From positions 398,996,042 through 399,060,041 of the forward strand of contig NC_085141.1 in NCBI RefSeq assembly GCF_024139115.2: DNA of 64,000 bases. The letters run 5' to 3'. Position numbers and translations under genes: made by a program. This stretch comes from Armigeres subalbatus. Taxonomy: Eukaryota > Arthropoda > Insecta > Diptera > Culicidae. Under the pieces are notes generated by a model. That model had not been told where the DNA came from and searched no databases. It worked only from the letters and a program-made list of their open reading frames with translations. Each line of letters starts with the position of its first letter. The stretch's first letter is position 1. Positions 44,051 through 54,740 of the stretch are shown here, in pieces.

Positions 44051-45280
44051 ATTCTTCTCTGCCTGATAGTGTTCCGATTTGCAGTGCCTCATCCGCTCCT
44101 CGCCACATGCAGTCCGACATATCCATCTACTACCAGAACGTTGGAGGAATTAACGGCCTTCTGGACGAATATAGACTAGCTGTTCTGGATCAGAACTACG
44201 ACGTCATAGTGTTTACTGAAACCTGGCTTGATTCTCGAACTATTCCGAGCTACGTTTTTGGAGCCGGCTTCGAAGTTTTTCGCTGTGATCGCAACACGGA
44301 GAATAGCAGGAAAACTACCGGAGGTGGCGTACTTGTTGCAGTTAACTCCAGCTTGAAAGCAAAAATGGCTGAAGACGATTCTTGGAACACCGTTGAGCAA
44401 GTATGGGTTGTTATTCAGCTTGGTGACAGGCAACTATTCCTCTGAGCTTGTGATTTTGGGCGACTTCAACCTTACGAGCATTGCATGGACTCCTATTCAC
44501 AGCGGCTTCTTCCGTCCGGATCTTGAAAGCTCCACGTTCCACGCAGGTGCCGTTAAACTTCTGGATAACTACAGTATCGCAACGCTATCTCAAGTCAATG
44601 GCGAGGTTAACGAGAATAATCGCTCTCTGGACCTCTGCTTCGTGAGTGGTCGTACCACGGCACCTTCCATCTGTTTGGCTCCTGCACCCTTAGTTAAGGA
44701 TGTTGCTCATCACCGCCCTCTAGTGATTGCCGTCGAAGATAATGTTATGCGTGATTTCTTCAACCCCAGCCGTGGTGTCGTACGATTTCCATAAGGCGGA
44801 CCATCGCAGTATTACTGAAGTGCTATCGAATATGGATTGGGAACATATTCTTGATCCAGTAGACATTAATTCTGCTGCAGAAACTTTTTCTCACATCATG
44901 GTGTACATCATCGACAGGCATGTCCCAAAAAAGTCCGTTCGATCAGACTCTCGTATCCCGTGGATGACGAATGCTCTCCGGTCGCTGAAAAGGTGCAAGA
45001 AAGCTGCACTCAGAAGTTACACGAAACATCGTACGTTGCCACTCAAATTCCACTATGTCAGACTCAACAACGAATATAAGCGGATCAGTCGTTATCATTT
45101 CCTACGCTATCAAAGAGGGATACAGCGACGACTGAGATCTCACCCAAAGTCCTTTTGGAGCTACGTAAATGAACAGCGCAAAGAGACTGGATTTCCATCG
45201 TCCATGGTATTCAATAGTGAATCTGCAAGCACCCAACAAGGTATATGCAACCTGTTCAACTTGGTTTTACAGCTGGCCGT
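44050..45280 (+). pseudogene. ORF2 endonuclease and RT N-terminal part, with deletions
   Basis: The endonuclease begins DISIYYQNVGGINGL, then VIVFTETWLDSRTI (catalytic E) and GGGVLVAVNSSL. After WVVIQL the frame stops at 44445, while the true continuation SELVILGDFNLTSIAW (D and N motif) is already in another frame, so about 60-70 codons are lost. LDLCFVSG and DVAHHRPLVI correspond to the late endonuclease motifs, with SDH altered to AHH. From 44740 another frame gives SYDFHKADHRSITEVLSNMD and a basic linker to about 45250 (KSFWSYVNEQRKETGFPS). After CNLF the RT start is missing and GFTAGRS resumes, directly at the insertion at 45281. Confidence 0.72.
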
Positions 45281-46522
45281 TAGGATGGCTCAAATTAGTA
45301 TGGGAAAAACTTTTTCCAATTTTTTTGATGGGCCGCCCTCTTATTCGGTTCTATTTGATGCCCTGATGCTCTGGACAAAATTTCAGCCAAATCGGTCAAC
45401 GTTTGGGCGGTGCTAAACTCGTTGGAAGTTTATATGAAAAACCCAGATTAATCCACCTAGCGGCGATGATGCCTTTCTCGTGCATCGTAAAATGTACTGA
45501 AAAAATCACATAGGAAAGGTCAAAAAAGCACTTTAGGGGGATAGATCGCATATTTTCTATCATTTTGCATGTTTTTGCATTAATTACTATGCATTGCCAC
45601 CATTATAGAATTTTTTTTTTCGATTTTGAATTTTTTTTCCGAGGACTCTTGGAAAAAAAATTCAAAATTTTTCAATAATTCCGAAATGCAGTGTCCGATC
45701 GGGCCAATTTTCAATAGCAAACAATGGGATCGCATTCTTCGTCGAATGCAACTTGTTGCGAGTAAATCAGGTAATGCTAAGTTCCAAAAAGTGTGTCTAC
45801 AAATTTTGTACACATACACACATACACACACACATACATACATACACACAAACAGACATCACCTCAATTCGTCGAGCTGAGTCGATTGGTATATAACACT
45901 ATGGGTCTCCGAGCCTTCTATCAAAAGTTTGGTTTTTGGAGTGAAATTATAGCCTTTACGTATACTTAGTATACGAGAAAGGCAAAACATCCAAAAACTG
46001 TAAATTGCAGTTGGACGGCACAACTTACGAAGAAGAACTACGATACTCATTCAGATTATGAAGAATTTAATACAGAATGTTATGCAGAAAACCGCGAGAA
46101 GATTAGAGTTTGCCCGGCTTAGTTATTAGCATTTCTCTGAAGTACGGTTTGAGCAAATTTCGTTTCTTTTACCTTTGAAAAGAAATAAATTCACCCCTAC
46201 AACACTCCAGTAAAATGCTAATATCTTTGCCTAATAAACTCGAATCTTCTCGCGGTTTTCAGCATAACATTCTGTATTTAATTCTTCAAGAACTGAATGA
46301 GAATTATTGTTCTTGATCGTAAATTGTGCCGTCCAACTGCAAATCACTGTTTTTGGATATTTCTGCATACATTTTTCCATATAAACTTTCAACGAGTTTA
46401 GCACTGCCCAAACGTTGACCGATTTGGCTGAAATTTTGTCCAGACCATCAGGGCAACAAATAGAACCGAATAAGAGGGCGGCCCATCAAAAAATTTGAAA
46501 AAGTGTTTTTTGAGCCACCTTA
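45281..46522. mobile_element. 1.24 kb long-TIR element in the RT gene, 8-9 bp duplication
   Basis: The ends TAGGATGGCTCAAA (45281) and, inverted, TAAGGTGGCTCAAA (ending 46522) lead into arms of about 170 bp (45281-45450, 46350-46522) sharing 'gatgggccgccctcttattc'. CTGGCCGT(T) is repeated at 45273-45281 and 46523-46531. Removal restores the RT text GFTAGRSTTTNLL. A second inverted pair (about 45996-46140 and 46190-46350) continues the fold. A (GT)n repeat at 45470-45987 sits in the left half. Its termini resemble those at 3853 and 55912. Confidence 0.82.
45470..45987 (-). repeat. Dispersed (GT)n-linked repeat, inverted copy
   Basis: On the minus strand the order is 'gcctttctcgtatac', 'tttcactccaaa', 'cggagaccca', 'tatataccaatcgactcag', then a (TG/TA)n tract at about 45865-45790. 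It matches the copies at 9814 and 60077. 'TGCCTTTCTCGT' near 45466 and 'ACGAGAAAGGCA' near 45980 are inverted, so the repeat may be a bounded 0.5 kb element with 12-bp termini. It makes the loop of the surrounding long-TIR element asymmetric. Confidence 0.65.
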
Positions 46523-46530
46523 CTGGCCGT

Positions 46531-46874
46531 TCAACAACTACTAACTTGTTGTGCCTAACGTCGTACGTCACGGATAGCATGATTGCACGCACTCAAACGG
46601 ACGTGATTTACACTGATCTTTCTGCAGCATTCGATAAGCTGAACCATAAAACTGCAATCGCCAAGCTTGACAGACTTGGAGTCGTTGGAAATCTTCTCGA
46701 TTGGTTTCGATCATATCTGACCGGACGCCAGCTTGTGGTAGCTTTAGGCGATTGTCGTTCGGATAGTTCCCGCGCTTCGTCTGGTATACCGCAGGGCAGC
46801 CACTTGGGGCTTTTAATTTTCCTGTGTACTCTGAACCGACTTGTGGTCAATCCGGCGAAATGTTCGGTGATTAC
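46531..46874 (+). pseudogene. Retrotransposon RT core fragment
   Basis: The frame runs GFTAGRSTTTNLLCLTSYV, IYTDLSAAFDKLNHKTAI (motif A with the first catalytic aspartate), LDWFRSYLTGRQLVVAL and SSGIPQGSHLGLLIFL (motif B). The FADD block that should follow is absent: after LLIF the text jumps to LNRLVVNPAKCSVIT, so about 60-70 codons are deleted. The hAT MITE at 46875 interrupts the codons after CSVIT. Confidence 0.75.
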
Positions 46875-47291
46875 CAGGGAATCAATATTCGAGCAACGCC
46901 TAACAATATACCCTTTGTCGTCAACAGAGTTTGATACTGACAAACGCACCTAGCGACAAACCTTTATCAGAACCCGAACACAATATGACAAGAATCATTT
47001 GCCTTGCATGCTCTGATATTTCCGAGAATACGATGCTAATATTGTAATCATTGTTGGATTCTCGAATATTTCCATAAAAGCAGAAACTATGATAGCACAA
47101 AACCGAAATTTGCTTCAGGAATAATGCAAAATAACGGGATGAAAAGTTAGCAACAAGATTGCCTTTTTTTTTGTTGCTGACAAAAATTTTCGGATCTTTG
47201 TCATTATTATCTCCGACAAAAACAAAGCTTTGTCGTTGGTTCTCTTTTGTCGCTTGTTTCGCAAGCGCATTTCAGAAAAATTGATTCCCTG
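46875..47291. mobile_element. 417-bp hAT MITE, copy 2, 8-bp duplication
   Basis: It has the same termini (CAGGGAATCAAT / ATTGATTCCCTG) and nearly the same interior as 12920-13335. The duplication here is GTGATTAC (46867-46874, 47292-47299). Excision in silico rejoins the RT text as CSVIT-FSRKKEPIRF, which confirms both the boundaries and the frame of the host retroelement. Confidence 0.93.
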
Positions 47292-47299
47292 GTGATTAC

Positions 47300-48081
47300 T
47301 TTTTCACGAAAGAAGGAGCCGATCCGGTTTAGTACTCTCTTCTCGACACGACCATTAACCGAGTGCATTGCGTGAAAGATTTGGGAGTTCTTCTGGATTC
47401 GCAACTTACATTTACCCAGCACATATCCTGTGTCGTCGATAAAGCGGCCAGAACGCTTGGCTTTGTGTACAGGGTGGCGAAAAATTTCACCGACGTACAT
47501 TGCTTGAAGGCACTTTACTACTCTCTCGTCCGGTCGACGTTGGAATACTGCTCGGCGGTCTGGTGTCCTTACTACAACAACGGATCAGAGCGCATCGAAT
47601 CAATACAACGCCGTTTTGTTCGTTTTGCATTGCGCAAACTACCATGGAGAGATCCATTTCGCCTCCCTAGTTACGAGGATCGTTGCCAGCTGATCGACCT
47701 TCTTCCGTTGCGTATCCGTAGGGACTTAAGCAGAGCACTGACCGTCGCTGACATTAAACAAGGAAGGATCGATTGTCCATACATTCTGCAACAACTTAAC
47801 ATTAACTTGCAACATCGGCCATTGCGGAATAGCATAATGTTGAGACTTCCCCTTCGCCGCACCAACTATGGTCTGGGCAACGCACTGAACGGGCTACAGA
47901 GAGTTTTTAGTAGGGTGGCATCAGTATTTGACTACCACTTGACAAGAGATGCCGTGCATTGTGGCGTCAAATTGTTGATTCAGTGGTATCTGTTTAGATG
48001 TTAACTAAATAAATGAATGAATGAATGACAAGAGATGCGCTTCGCCGTAGTTTTGTAAATGTTTTTCGTCGTAGTAGCTGA
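47300..48081 (+). pseudogene. Retrotransposon RT C-terminal region
   Basis: After SRKKEPIRF a short disturbed stretch precedes CVKDLGVLLDSQLTFTQHIS, then VDKAARTLGFVYRVA, SLVRSTLEYCSAVWCPYY, RIESIQRRFVRFALRKLPW, PSYEDRCQLIDLLPLRIRRD and HLTRD. A 75-bp RTE scrap interrupts it at 47952. In frame after the scrap it ends ALRRSFVNVFRRSS with a stop at 48079-48081. This is the thumb and C-terminal domain of jockey/CR1-group RTs. It is over 230 codons with little damage, so the element is moderately young despite its insertions. Confidence 0.78.
47952..48026 (+). mobile_element. 75-bp RTE 3' scrap with 11-bp duplication
   Basis: It is almost identical to the last 70 bp of the RTE element at 26117-26186, including the (AATGA)-type tail. 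The direct repeat GACAAGAGATG flanks it (47941-47951 and 48027-48037). It is therefore an extremely 5'-truncated retrotransposition product. It confirms where the RTE family ends. Confidence 0.88.
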
Positions 48082-48250
48082 CGCGCATATGCTAGATAAG
48101 TGTATTTAAGTCCCATGACAATTTTATTTTTCGTTGTGATTTTACTGTTTTGTTAATTAGTTATTGTTGTACTGACCATACTAGTTTTAAATCATCATTA
48201 GGATTACGAACAATCTGTTGATGTACACCATAAATAAACAAATAAACAAA

Positions 48251-48480
48251 TTGGGTATGGAAGGTTAGTACAGAAGGATTACGCGAGTAATTCAAAGAGA
48301 ATTTTGGGAGAGTTCTCGAAGTAATTTATGAAAAGTTCTTGTATGTGTCTCATGTGAATTTCTGGAGTAGCTTTTAGTGGCGGAGTTTCTGGAAGATTTC
48401 TCGGAAGAAATTCCGGAACTATTTGTGGACGAATTTTCAGAGGAATGTCGTGATCAAGATTCGGAAAAATTTCTGAACAA
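48251..48480. repeat. Degenerate 'ggaatttc' repeats
   Basis: Short 'ttttcggaag/ggaagattc' phrases like those at 41440 and 52430. The last group mirrors it across the inverted pair at 48493/52428, so both may be arms of one larger structure. Confidence 0.45.
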
Positions 48481-48492
48481 GCTTCCTGTGCA

Positions 48493-48605
48493 CAGTGTTG
48501 CATTTTGCCGATTTCGTGCGCTTTTTTAATAGCATCGTTTCTGTTGATTTTTTCGCTATAGTTTGTTTGGAGAAGACGTTAGATATGACAAGGGCCTTTT
48601 GACGT
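48493..48605 (+). repeat. Outer inverted repeat, left arm
   Basis: About 105 bp from CACAGTGTTGCATTTTGCC to 'gacgttagatatg' is the reverse complement of 52325-52428 with only a few changes. The pair encloses 3.7 kb of nested elements. No clear duplication lies outside it, so it could be a large foldback element or two separate inverted copies. Confidence 0.7.
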
Positions 48606-49339
48606 AAACTACGTCTAAGGGGAAGACTCGAATACAGGGTGACAAATGAAAATTTCCAAATTCGAGACCGTCACGAAATCATGTAAGATTTCAAACGTTA
48701 ATAGCTCCTTTATTTTTCAATGGATTTTCGAGATTTTATTATCAATCGAATCGGAAACTCTCTAGCAATTTTTTAAGCCCATTGGAACTATTGATTATCA
48801 ACGTAAAATATTGAAAATTCCAATTCTTTACCAACCCAGTAATTTTTTTCAGAGTTTCGTTACGACCGCCGTCTGGTGCTGTTGGTTCTTGCGCTCTACT
48901 TTTGTGCGGTGATTCGCACAAAAAGTACAACAATAGGACCAGAGCAATGAACGCGGTCGGAGCAAAAAGTAGTGTTTATGAAAAAGTGCTGCAGATGCTG
49001 GACATGTTGATGTAAGCAAGAAGTGATCATTAAAATTGATTATCAACTATAAACAAGATTATCTTACTATTTAGGCAGCACCCCTTTAAAATAACACTTC
49101 AAAAGTCACACAACGGTGTGAGAAGGTAAAGGCATCATCACCACTGCGGAATAATAAATTTGGGGTTTTTAAATAAAAAATTTAAATTGTCATATCAACC
49201 ATTTTCATATATTGAGTTACGCTAATTTTGTTCGAAACACAAATGAATTGGTGTGAAATCGAACATGATTTGCGGAAAAACTACACATTACACGGAGAAA
49301 AAAGTTTACCAAAACGAACCTCGCCACATCCCGACCCCA
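48606..49339. other. No gene recognised
   Basis: Low-complexity and AT-rich DNA following the left arm of an inverted repeat. A 'cgtaaactacgt' palindrome near 48614 has a partner near 51283. Nothing else is supported. Confidence 0.4.
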
Positions 49340-49600
49340 TATCCCGACCATATCCAACATCCCAATGGTTACTCGTGGAAGTGCAGATGACTCGTCGGCT
49401 TCTATTAATAAGAGTATCACGTCAACATATTCCTACCCATTCATTAATTGGCCCGCATTCGGACACTTCCGGCGCCGGTATTACTTAAATTTGGGTCACC
49501 TGTTTAAAGAGTTTGAAGGTTATATTATTCTCAAATATCATCTGTTGGTTCTCTTTGTAATTACATCTGGCCTGGCAGAAACCGAGTAACAACCGTGGCA
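49340..49600 (+). mobile_element. SINE 3' part, plus-strand copy
   Basis: It matches the minus strand of 3583-3850 over about 230 bp ('tggaagtgcagatgactcg', 'catctgttggttctct' and others) and more weakly the SINE at 26730-27350. The tRNA-like head is missing. The 3' end meets the inverted-repeat element that starts near 49612. Confidence 0.6.
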
Positions 49601-49680
49601 GTCAATCATGCTCATAAGAGTGGTTCAAATTTTGACTTTTTCGCTCCCCTATGCTTAAACGGTGGCATCAGTTGTCTTTA

Positions 49681-49721
49681 TTACAACCAAATCTGCTAAT
49701 TTTTAGCAGATTTGGTTGTAA
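49681..49721. repeat. Perfect hairpin, 19-bp stem, 3-base loop
   Basis: TTACAACCAAATCTGCTAA, a TTT loop, then the exact reverse complement. It is isolated in AT-rich DNA inside an inverted-repeat element. It has no T-run or gene context that would make it a terminator. Confidence 0.85.
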
Positions 49722-50060
49722 TTTGACTTAGCACGCGCGATTTGAAGTTTGAGAATTACTATGAAAACAGTAACTTTTTTGGAAAACCGTTTTGCAATGT
49801 TGCTCATTAATATATAAAAATATATGAGTACGTTGGCAACATAGGAAATTTAGCGAGTGCGAAACAATTTGCTGCTTGCAAGAATTTTTTTTAATGAAAT
49901 ACTAAATCGTGGGAAATTCAATTGAGCACGTAAAAGAAAAACATATCAATAATGAGCACTTTTGTTTTCATTATACCTTTGCTTACGAAATCGATCGGTT
50001 CGCAACAACAACCGTCTTACAGAATGGGAAATATTCTTCGAAATCTTCGGGTTGATTATA

Positions 50061-51063
50061 TTTAGGGGGAGATCCTCCAGTGCCGGACACATTTCACCAA
50101 AAAACTCTAACTATCTGGATTATGTTTCCTTTTATACCTTATACATAAAATATGGTCATTGATGATTCATACAAGCTATATTTGATCATTTGAACACGTT
50201 TTACTACGATGAATTTTGGAGAAAAATTTCACGGTTCAGAAAAATGTCTTATAGTACCGGACACTATTGCATCAAATGTTCAAATATTGTTCAAATGTGA
50301 CTAAGTTCCTGTTACATGAGTAAAGACATCATTTAGAATAATCATATTTTTCACGTGCTTCAAGCTGTAAATATTAAAAATTCTAGATCAACATTTGAAA
50401 AGGGCGTAAGAGCCAAAATTTATTCCTTCTGATTCTTTTTCTAGATATAAAGCTTTATATGTGGACGAAGAATCAGAAGGAATAAATTTTGGCTGTTACG
50501 CCCTTTTCAAATGTTGGTCTAGAATTGTTAGTAGATATTATTTGACTCTTCAGCTAAATTTTTTACATCTTAATCCAAATTCTCACCTTTTTGAATGTCC
50601 TCTTCAATTTTTGTTTCTGCTAATTTCTGTGGTTTTCTCAGCAAGAAGAAACAATTGAATTGAAGTAAGTGTAACAAAACAGGTGTAAAAGATGGCTATG
50701 GAAAATCTCAATGTCCGAACACTACAATTACATGGTACAGCTAACAAATCATCATCATTATTTAAAATATGGCTAATATGGACCATCTTCACATAATCAG
50801 AATGCATTAGATTGATTTGATTATTGTTGGTTCAAACCTAAGTAACGTAACGCGAAACATTAAAATTTTAAGCATTTTTATTCAATTTCAAATTTTGTAC
50901 GAAGCTTACCACAAGAAGATCTGATATCCCATGCCGTTAAAAGCCTTTTCAATAGCTTCCTTTTGTACTTAATAAGTTGAAGCATACGGGGAGCTCTGCA
51001 AGTATCATTTTAAGAAGTGTCCGGTATTGGGTGGTGTCCTGCGCTGGGGGATGTCCCCCTAAA
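50061..51063. mobile_element. 1.0 kb TA-flanked element
   Basis: Termini TTTAGGGGGA and TCCCCCTAAA, with TA at 50059-50060 and 51064-51065. Inside the ends 'gtgccggacac' and 'gtgtccggta' are also inverted. The size and TA duplication fit a non-autonomous Tc1/mariner-like element. It contains the palindromic MITE at 50379. Confidence 0.78.
50379..50526. mobile_element. 148-bp palindromic MITE
   Basis: Arms of about 55 bp (50379-50433 and 50472-50526) are near-perfect complements, sharing 'catttgaaaagggcgtaa' and 'ccaaaatttattccttctga', around a loop of about 38 bp. It is the innermost of three nested layers (49612 > 50061 > 50379). Confidence 0.8.
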
Positions 51064-51324
51064 TAGTTAATAAGCCGCCTCACGAAACGATCTTTCACAT
51101 ACGGGGCGATTTCTATACAAACTTCAAACTGCTCGTACTCATTTAAATGACAACCAATTCAGTTGAAAATTTAGGAGGTTCATCAAAACAGCAAATGTTA
51201 TCGTTCAAGCATAGGGGAGCGAAAAAGTCACAATTCCAATCACTCTAAGCTCTAAACAAATTAATTATTATCTTATGATCTGCTTTACGTAGTTTACGTC
51301 GAGCGGTCGTATCTTGTATATAAC

Positions 51325-52325
51325 CCTTCTGATTTTTTCGAGAAAATCTGTAAAATGATTAATCCTCCTAAAAGTGAGATAAAAATTTTGCTTAACCATC
51401 GAAACCAGATATGAGCCTAGTGTCTTCAGGAAAGTTGTAGCGGATGGTATTTCAAGCCACTTTGCCAAAGACACCCCATACCTATAACTTATATAGTACG
51501 AGATATGTGACATTTTCTATGGAAGGTCCCTGAAATCAGTTTTTTTAGCATAACTTTTTTTCTAAGTTTCAGGCATTTTTACCACTTTCTACTCTTTCTC
51601 TAGTTGTTTGGCTAACAAAAATACACGTTTTTGTGGAACATTGCGAAGCTCTATCTCTTAAAATTGAAAAGTTATTTGAGAAAATGTGTTTTTTCTAGGA
51701 GTGTTTTAGAATTGTGTAACTAGTTCCGGCGCAATATGGCGCACACAACTTTTTAGTACACTGAAACTGCTGTATGTCTACTCTTATCTCGCGGTTGAAG
51801 CTTGTGTTTACAAGAAATTTTACGTGAGTTTTATAGATTTCAAATGTCTCACTTTTTGCTCTACTTGTAAACTAAGTTTATGTAAATGCTATACGATCCC
51901 AATAAAAATTAATCACTGATAGGTGGCCAATAGGCCCATAGTATATTGAAACACGATGAACTGAGCTGATGTCTGTATGTGTGTATATTAGTGTGTATGT
52001 GTGTATGTATTGACATTTTATAGACACACACGTGTATTTTTGTTAGCCAAACAACTTTGTAGAAGGTAATAAAAATGCCTGAAACTTAGAAAAAAAGTTA
52101 TGTTCAAAAAACTGATTTCAGGGACCTTCCACAGAAAATGTCACATATCTCGTACTATATAAGTCATAGGTATGGGGTGTCTTTGGCAAAGTGGCTTGAA
52201 ATATCATCCGCTACAACTTTCCTAAAGACACTAGGCTCATATCTGGTTTCGATGGTTAAGCAAAATTTTCATCTCACTTTTAGGAGGATTAATCATTTTA
52301 CAGATTTTCTCGAAAAAATACCCTT
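51325..52325. repeat. 1.0 kb inverted repeat with about 310-bp arms
   Basis: 51325-51640 and 52010-52325 are reverse complements with few differences. Each arm gives the same translated text on opposite strands (LAKWLE-P/S-SATTFLKTLGSY), which is a mirror effect and not a gene. The 370-bp centre includes 'cgatgaactgagctgatgtc' and a (GT)n-like tract near 51960-52010, related to the dispersed repeat at 9814. Confidence 0.8.
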
Positions 52326-52428
52326 GCCATATCTAACGTCTTCTCCAAACAAACTATAGCGAAAAAATCAACAGAAACGATGCTATTAAAAAAGCGCACG
52401 AAATCGGCAAAATGCAACACTGTGCGGT
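52325..52428 (-). repeat. Outer inverted repeat, right arm
   Basis: It pairs with 48493-48605. It directly continues the right arm of the 51325-52325 inverted repeat, so the two inverted pairs may belong to one composite foldback. Confidence 0.7.
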
Positions 52429-52429
52429 G

Positions 52430-52690
52430 GAACTCTTTAAAAAACTTCCATTAGGAATAGCTTTCAGATAAATTCCTGGATGAATTTCTCGAGGAATTTT
52501 TGGATGAATTTCCGGCGGAAGTCCTGGAGGATATACAGGAAGAATTCCTGGAAAAAAATACGGAGGAATTACTGGAGGAACTTCTGGTTGAATCACTGGA
52601 GGAATGTCAAGAAGTATTTCGGAAAAAATCCTTGAAGAACCTTCGGAGGAGCTTCCGGAGGAATTCCTGGAGGAACAAGTACCAACACAA
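52430..52690. repeat. Degenerate 'gaggaattcctgg' repeats
   Basis: Phrases of the type 'ggaggaattcctggagg' recur about every 12-15 bases; the open frame at 52500-52760 is E/L-rich text from these repeats. The vocabulary equals that of 28770-31550. Confidence 0.6.
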
Positions 52691-54419
52691 AAACAAGTAC
52701 CAACAAAATCGAATCCAAGTCACGAAAATTTGGGTCCATTTGATGAGCGGTACTAACTAATCCGCTATGAAAACTGTACTCAATTTGTACTCAAAGTGTG
52801 GCAGCAACGCTACTTAGCATAAAAAGCCATTAATTTAACTGCAATAAATGCACAATATTACATTTATGTCACTGTTTCAGTGTAAACGCTATTAAAGTCT
52901 GCAGTTCACCGAAACGATACCGAAAGCTATTCGATGCATCAAACAGGTTCGAATTCTCAATGTGACAAAATTTATCTCGACACTATCGAATTATCTCCCA
53001 GAAATGCCGCCACATTTCCACAGCCACCTATCGGAACGTATACGTGATTGACAAAATAATGAAAATAACTCACTGCGGCAGCGAGACCAATACCGTGCTG
53101 TTAATGGAGACCTGCCTATCATTCAAATTAACCTATATATCGACCCCAAATCGTACACCGAGCGACCGAACAGAAGTCACGCCAAGAGAGGACATTACAA
53201 AATGGCCCTGCCATTACGACTGTGACTGACGCGCAGACTGACAGGGACTAATCACGTAATCGCAATTGATCTTGATATCTGGATCGGATTTCTTGCAAAA
53301 TTGATCTCCGTTACTCGGCTGCGCAGACTGGAGGAGACGGGAAGCAGAACTGGAAAATCGCCTGACCGGCGGTCGTTACACCAAGAGGGTGAGTCACTCC
53401 CTTGGCTAGTGCTCGCACCTAGTCCCGGTCGTGACTTATCCACCTCACTCCGGCTTGGAAGCTGGTGCTGCTCCGGTGCCGGGACATACCAGCAGAAACA
53501 GCAATTTATCACTTCCAGGTTGCCCCACCGTGGTAGCGTGATTTGAATACTTGAAATCAATATGTTTACATGTACCCGACAGCTTATGGGCTGCTTGTTG
53601 AATATCCGTAAGCACAACATATGCACCACATTTCTATGTATTCAAGGTCCCTGCGTAAAAGTTTAATCCGATTATACCATGGACCACGATGATGAGAGAA
53701 TGTGTAAAAAAAACATGCGTTGCATTGAATGCAGGAATCCTTGCACATGTGCATATTGATTACTGCTTCCCAGCCTACCACCTTTCCTGCACCATAAGTA
53801 AATATGGCACAAACATGCCGAGGGTTCCCACATGCAATCGGATGTTACCGTTGAAAAAGCAATTTCCGATATTTTATTAGAATTACGCCGGTTGGTGCTG
53901 CGTGTGTTGGGCCCGCTATTGTTGTTGCGCATTATTTATGGCTTTTTGCGGGTGTGCGCTTCTCTGGTCTGCCCAACTAAAGTTAGTAGGTAGGTGTGCA
54001 AATATGGAAGGTGCAGAAGCTCCCTTCTACGCGAAAAAGTAACGAGCAAACGAACCGGTTTGAGTTATTATAGCAACCGGCTGCCTGTGCATGGTACACC
54101 AGTTAGCAAATAATAAACATCGCCGCCTTTCGGTAGGCAAAGCCGGTTCCACCATCACCAAAACCGTTTTGCCTAGCCGAGCCGTTTCGGTTTGCAGAAA
54201 AGTAAATGGAGCATGAATGAATAATAAAGCGGATAAGTCGTTTAGAAAATTTGGTATCGAATCGATCTTAATCACGTTTTTTGTATAGAATTTATATTTT
54301 TTTAAAGCATTCTCATGTAATATTGGTAGGGTGGAGAGCTTCAGCATGAAATTATTTCCCCTTTTTATTATTCGAATTCTATACGTCAATTAATTTAAGC
54401 CCGTTTTGTCAATTCATTC
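52691..54419. other. No gene recognised; possible single-copy DNA
   Basis: No protein, RNA gene or bounded element was recognised. The part 53030-54050 is compositionally even and lacks the repeat vocabulary of the window. Open frames at 53252-53629 and 54027-54389 have no known domain. Confidence 0.4.
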
Positions 54420-54740
54420 AAATTAATGAAAAATTTAAGTGAGATGTCTCACTACTCTCTTTGCGGTTCTCATTTTTGACAGTGAGAAGTAAGAAAAGAT
54501 GAATGAAAAGTGAGAAATATCACTTAAATTTTCCATTAATTTGAATAAATTGATTCAATTTTTACTTTTTACAGCGAGAAGTGAGAAATGAGGAGTTTCT
54601 CTCTGTTAAAAGTGAGTAGTACGAAGTGGATAGTGAGATGTCTCACTACTCACTTCGTACTACTCACTTTTCACAGTGAGAAGTGAGAAATGAGGAGTGA
54701 GAAGTGAAATGTCTTTCTTCTCACTCCTAATTTTTCACTT
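54420..54740. repeat. Degenerate 'gtgagaagtgag' repeats
   Basis: 'agtgagaagtgagaaat' and its complement 'tctcacttctcac' alternate, so local hairpins are possible (54590-54720). A related 'tttctcacttct' vocabulary occurs at 59560-59890. There is no fixed period. Confidence 0.6.

Larger units (their letters stand above)
41745..48250 (+). mobile_element. Non-LTR retrotransposon (CR1/jockey group), multiply interrupted
   Basis: The order is 5' untranslated region (about 41745-42166), ORF1 with PHD-like finger (42167-43080), a proline/serine-rich section (43140-44050), endonuclease (44050-44720), RT (44740-45280, 46531-46874, 47300-48081), and a 3' region ending in (AAATAAAC)-like repeats at 48225-48250. 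Three insertions with target duplications lie in it (45281-46522, 46875-47291, 47952-48026). Two internal deletions are also evident. No target duplication for the whole element was found. Confidence 0.75.
49612..51250. mobile_element. 1.6 kb inverted-repeat element hosting two nested elements
   Basis: About 45 bp at the ends are inverted: 'gactttttcgctcccctatg' occurs near 49635 and, complemented, near 51225. The outer ends AGAGTGG/CACTCT face each other. I could not fix a duplication. The interior holds a TA-flanked element (50061-51063) and a 41-base perfect hairpin (49681-49721). Non-coding. Confidence 0.65.

Noticed and set aside
49681..49721. Transcription terminator or microRNA hairpin
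   Set aside because: The stem is perfect but only 19 bp, in a MITE-like setting with no gene upstream. Nothing in the sequence points to processing.
51268..52359. Two near-identical small proteins on opposite strands
   Set aside because: They are mirror translations of the two arms of one inverted repeat.
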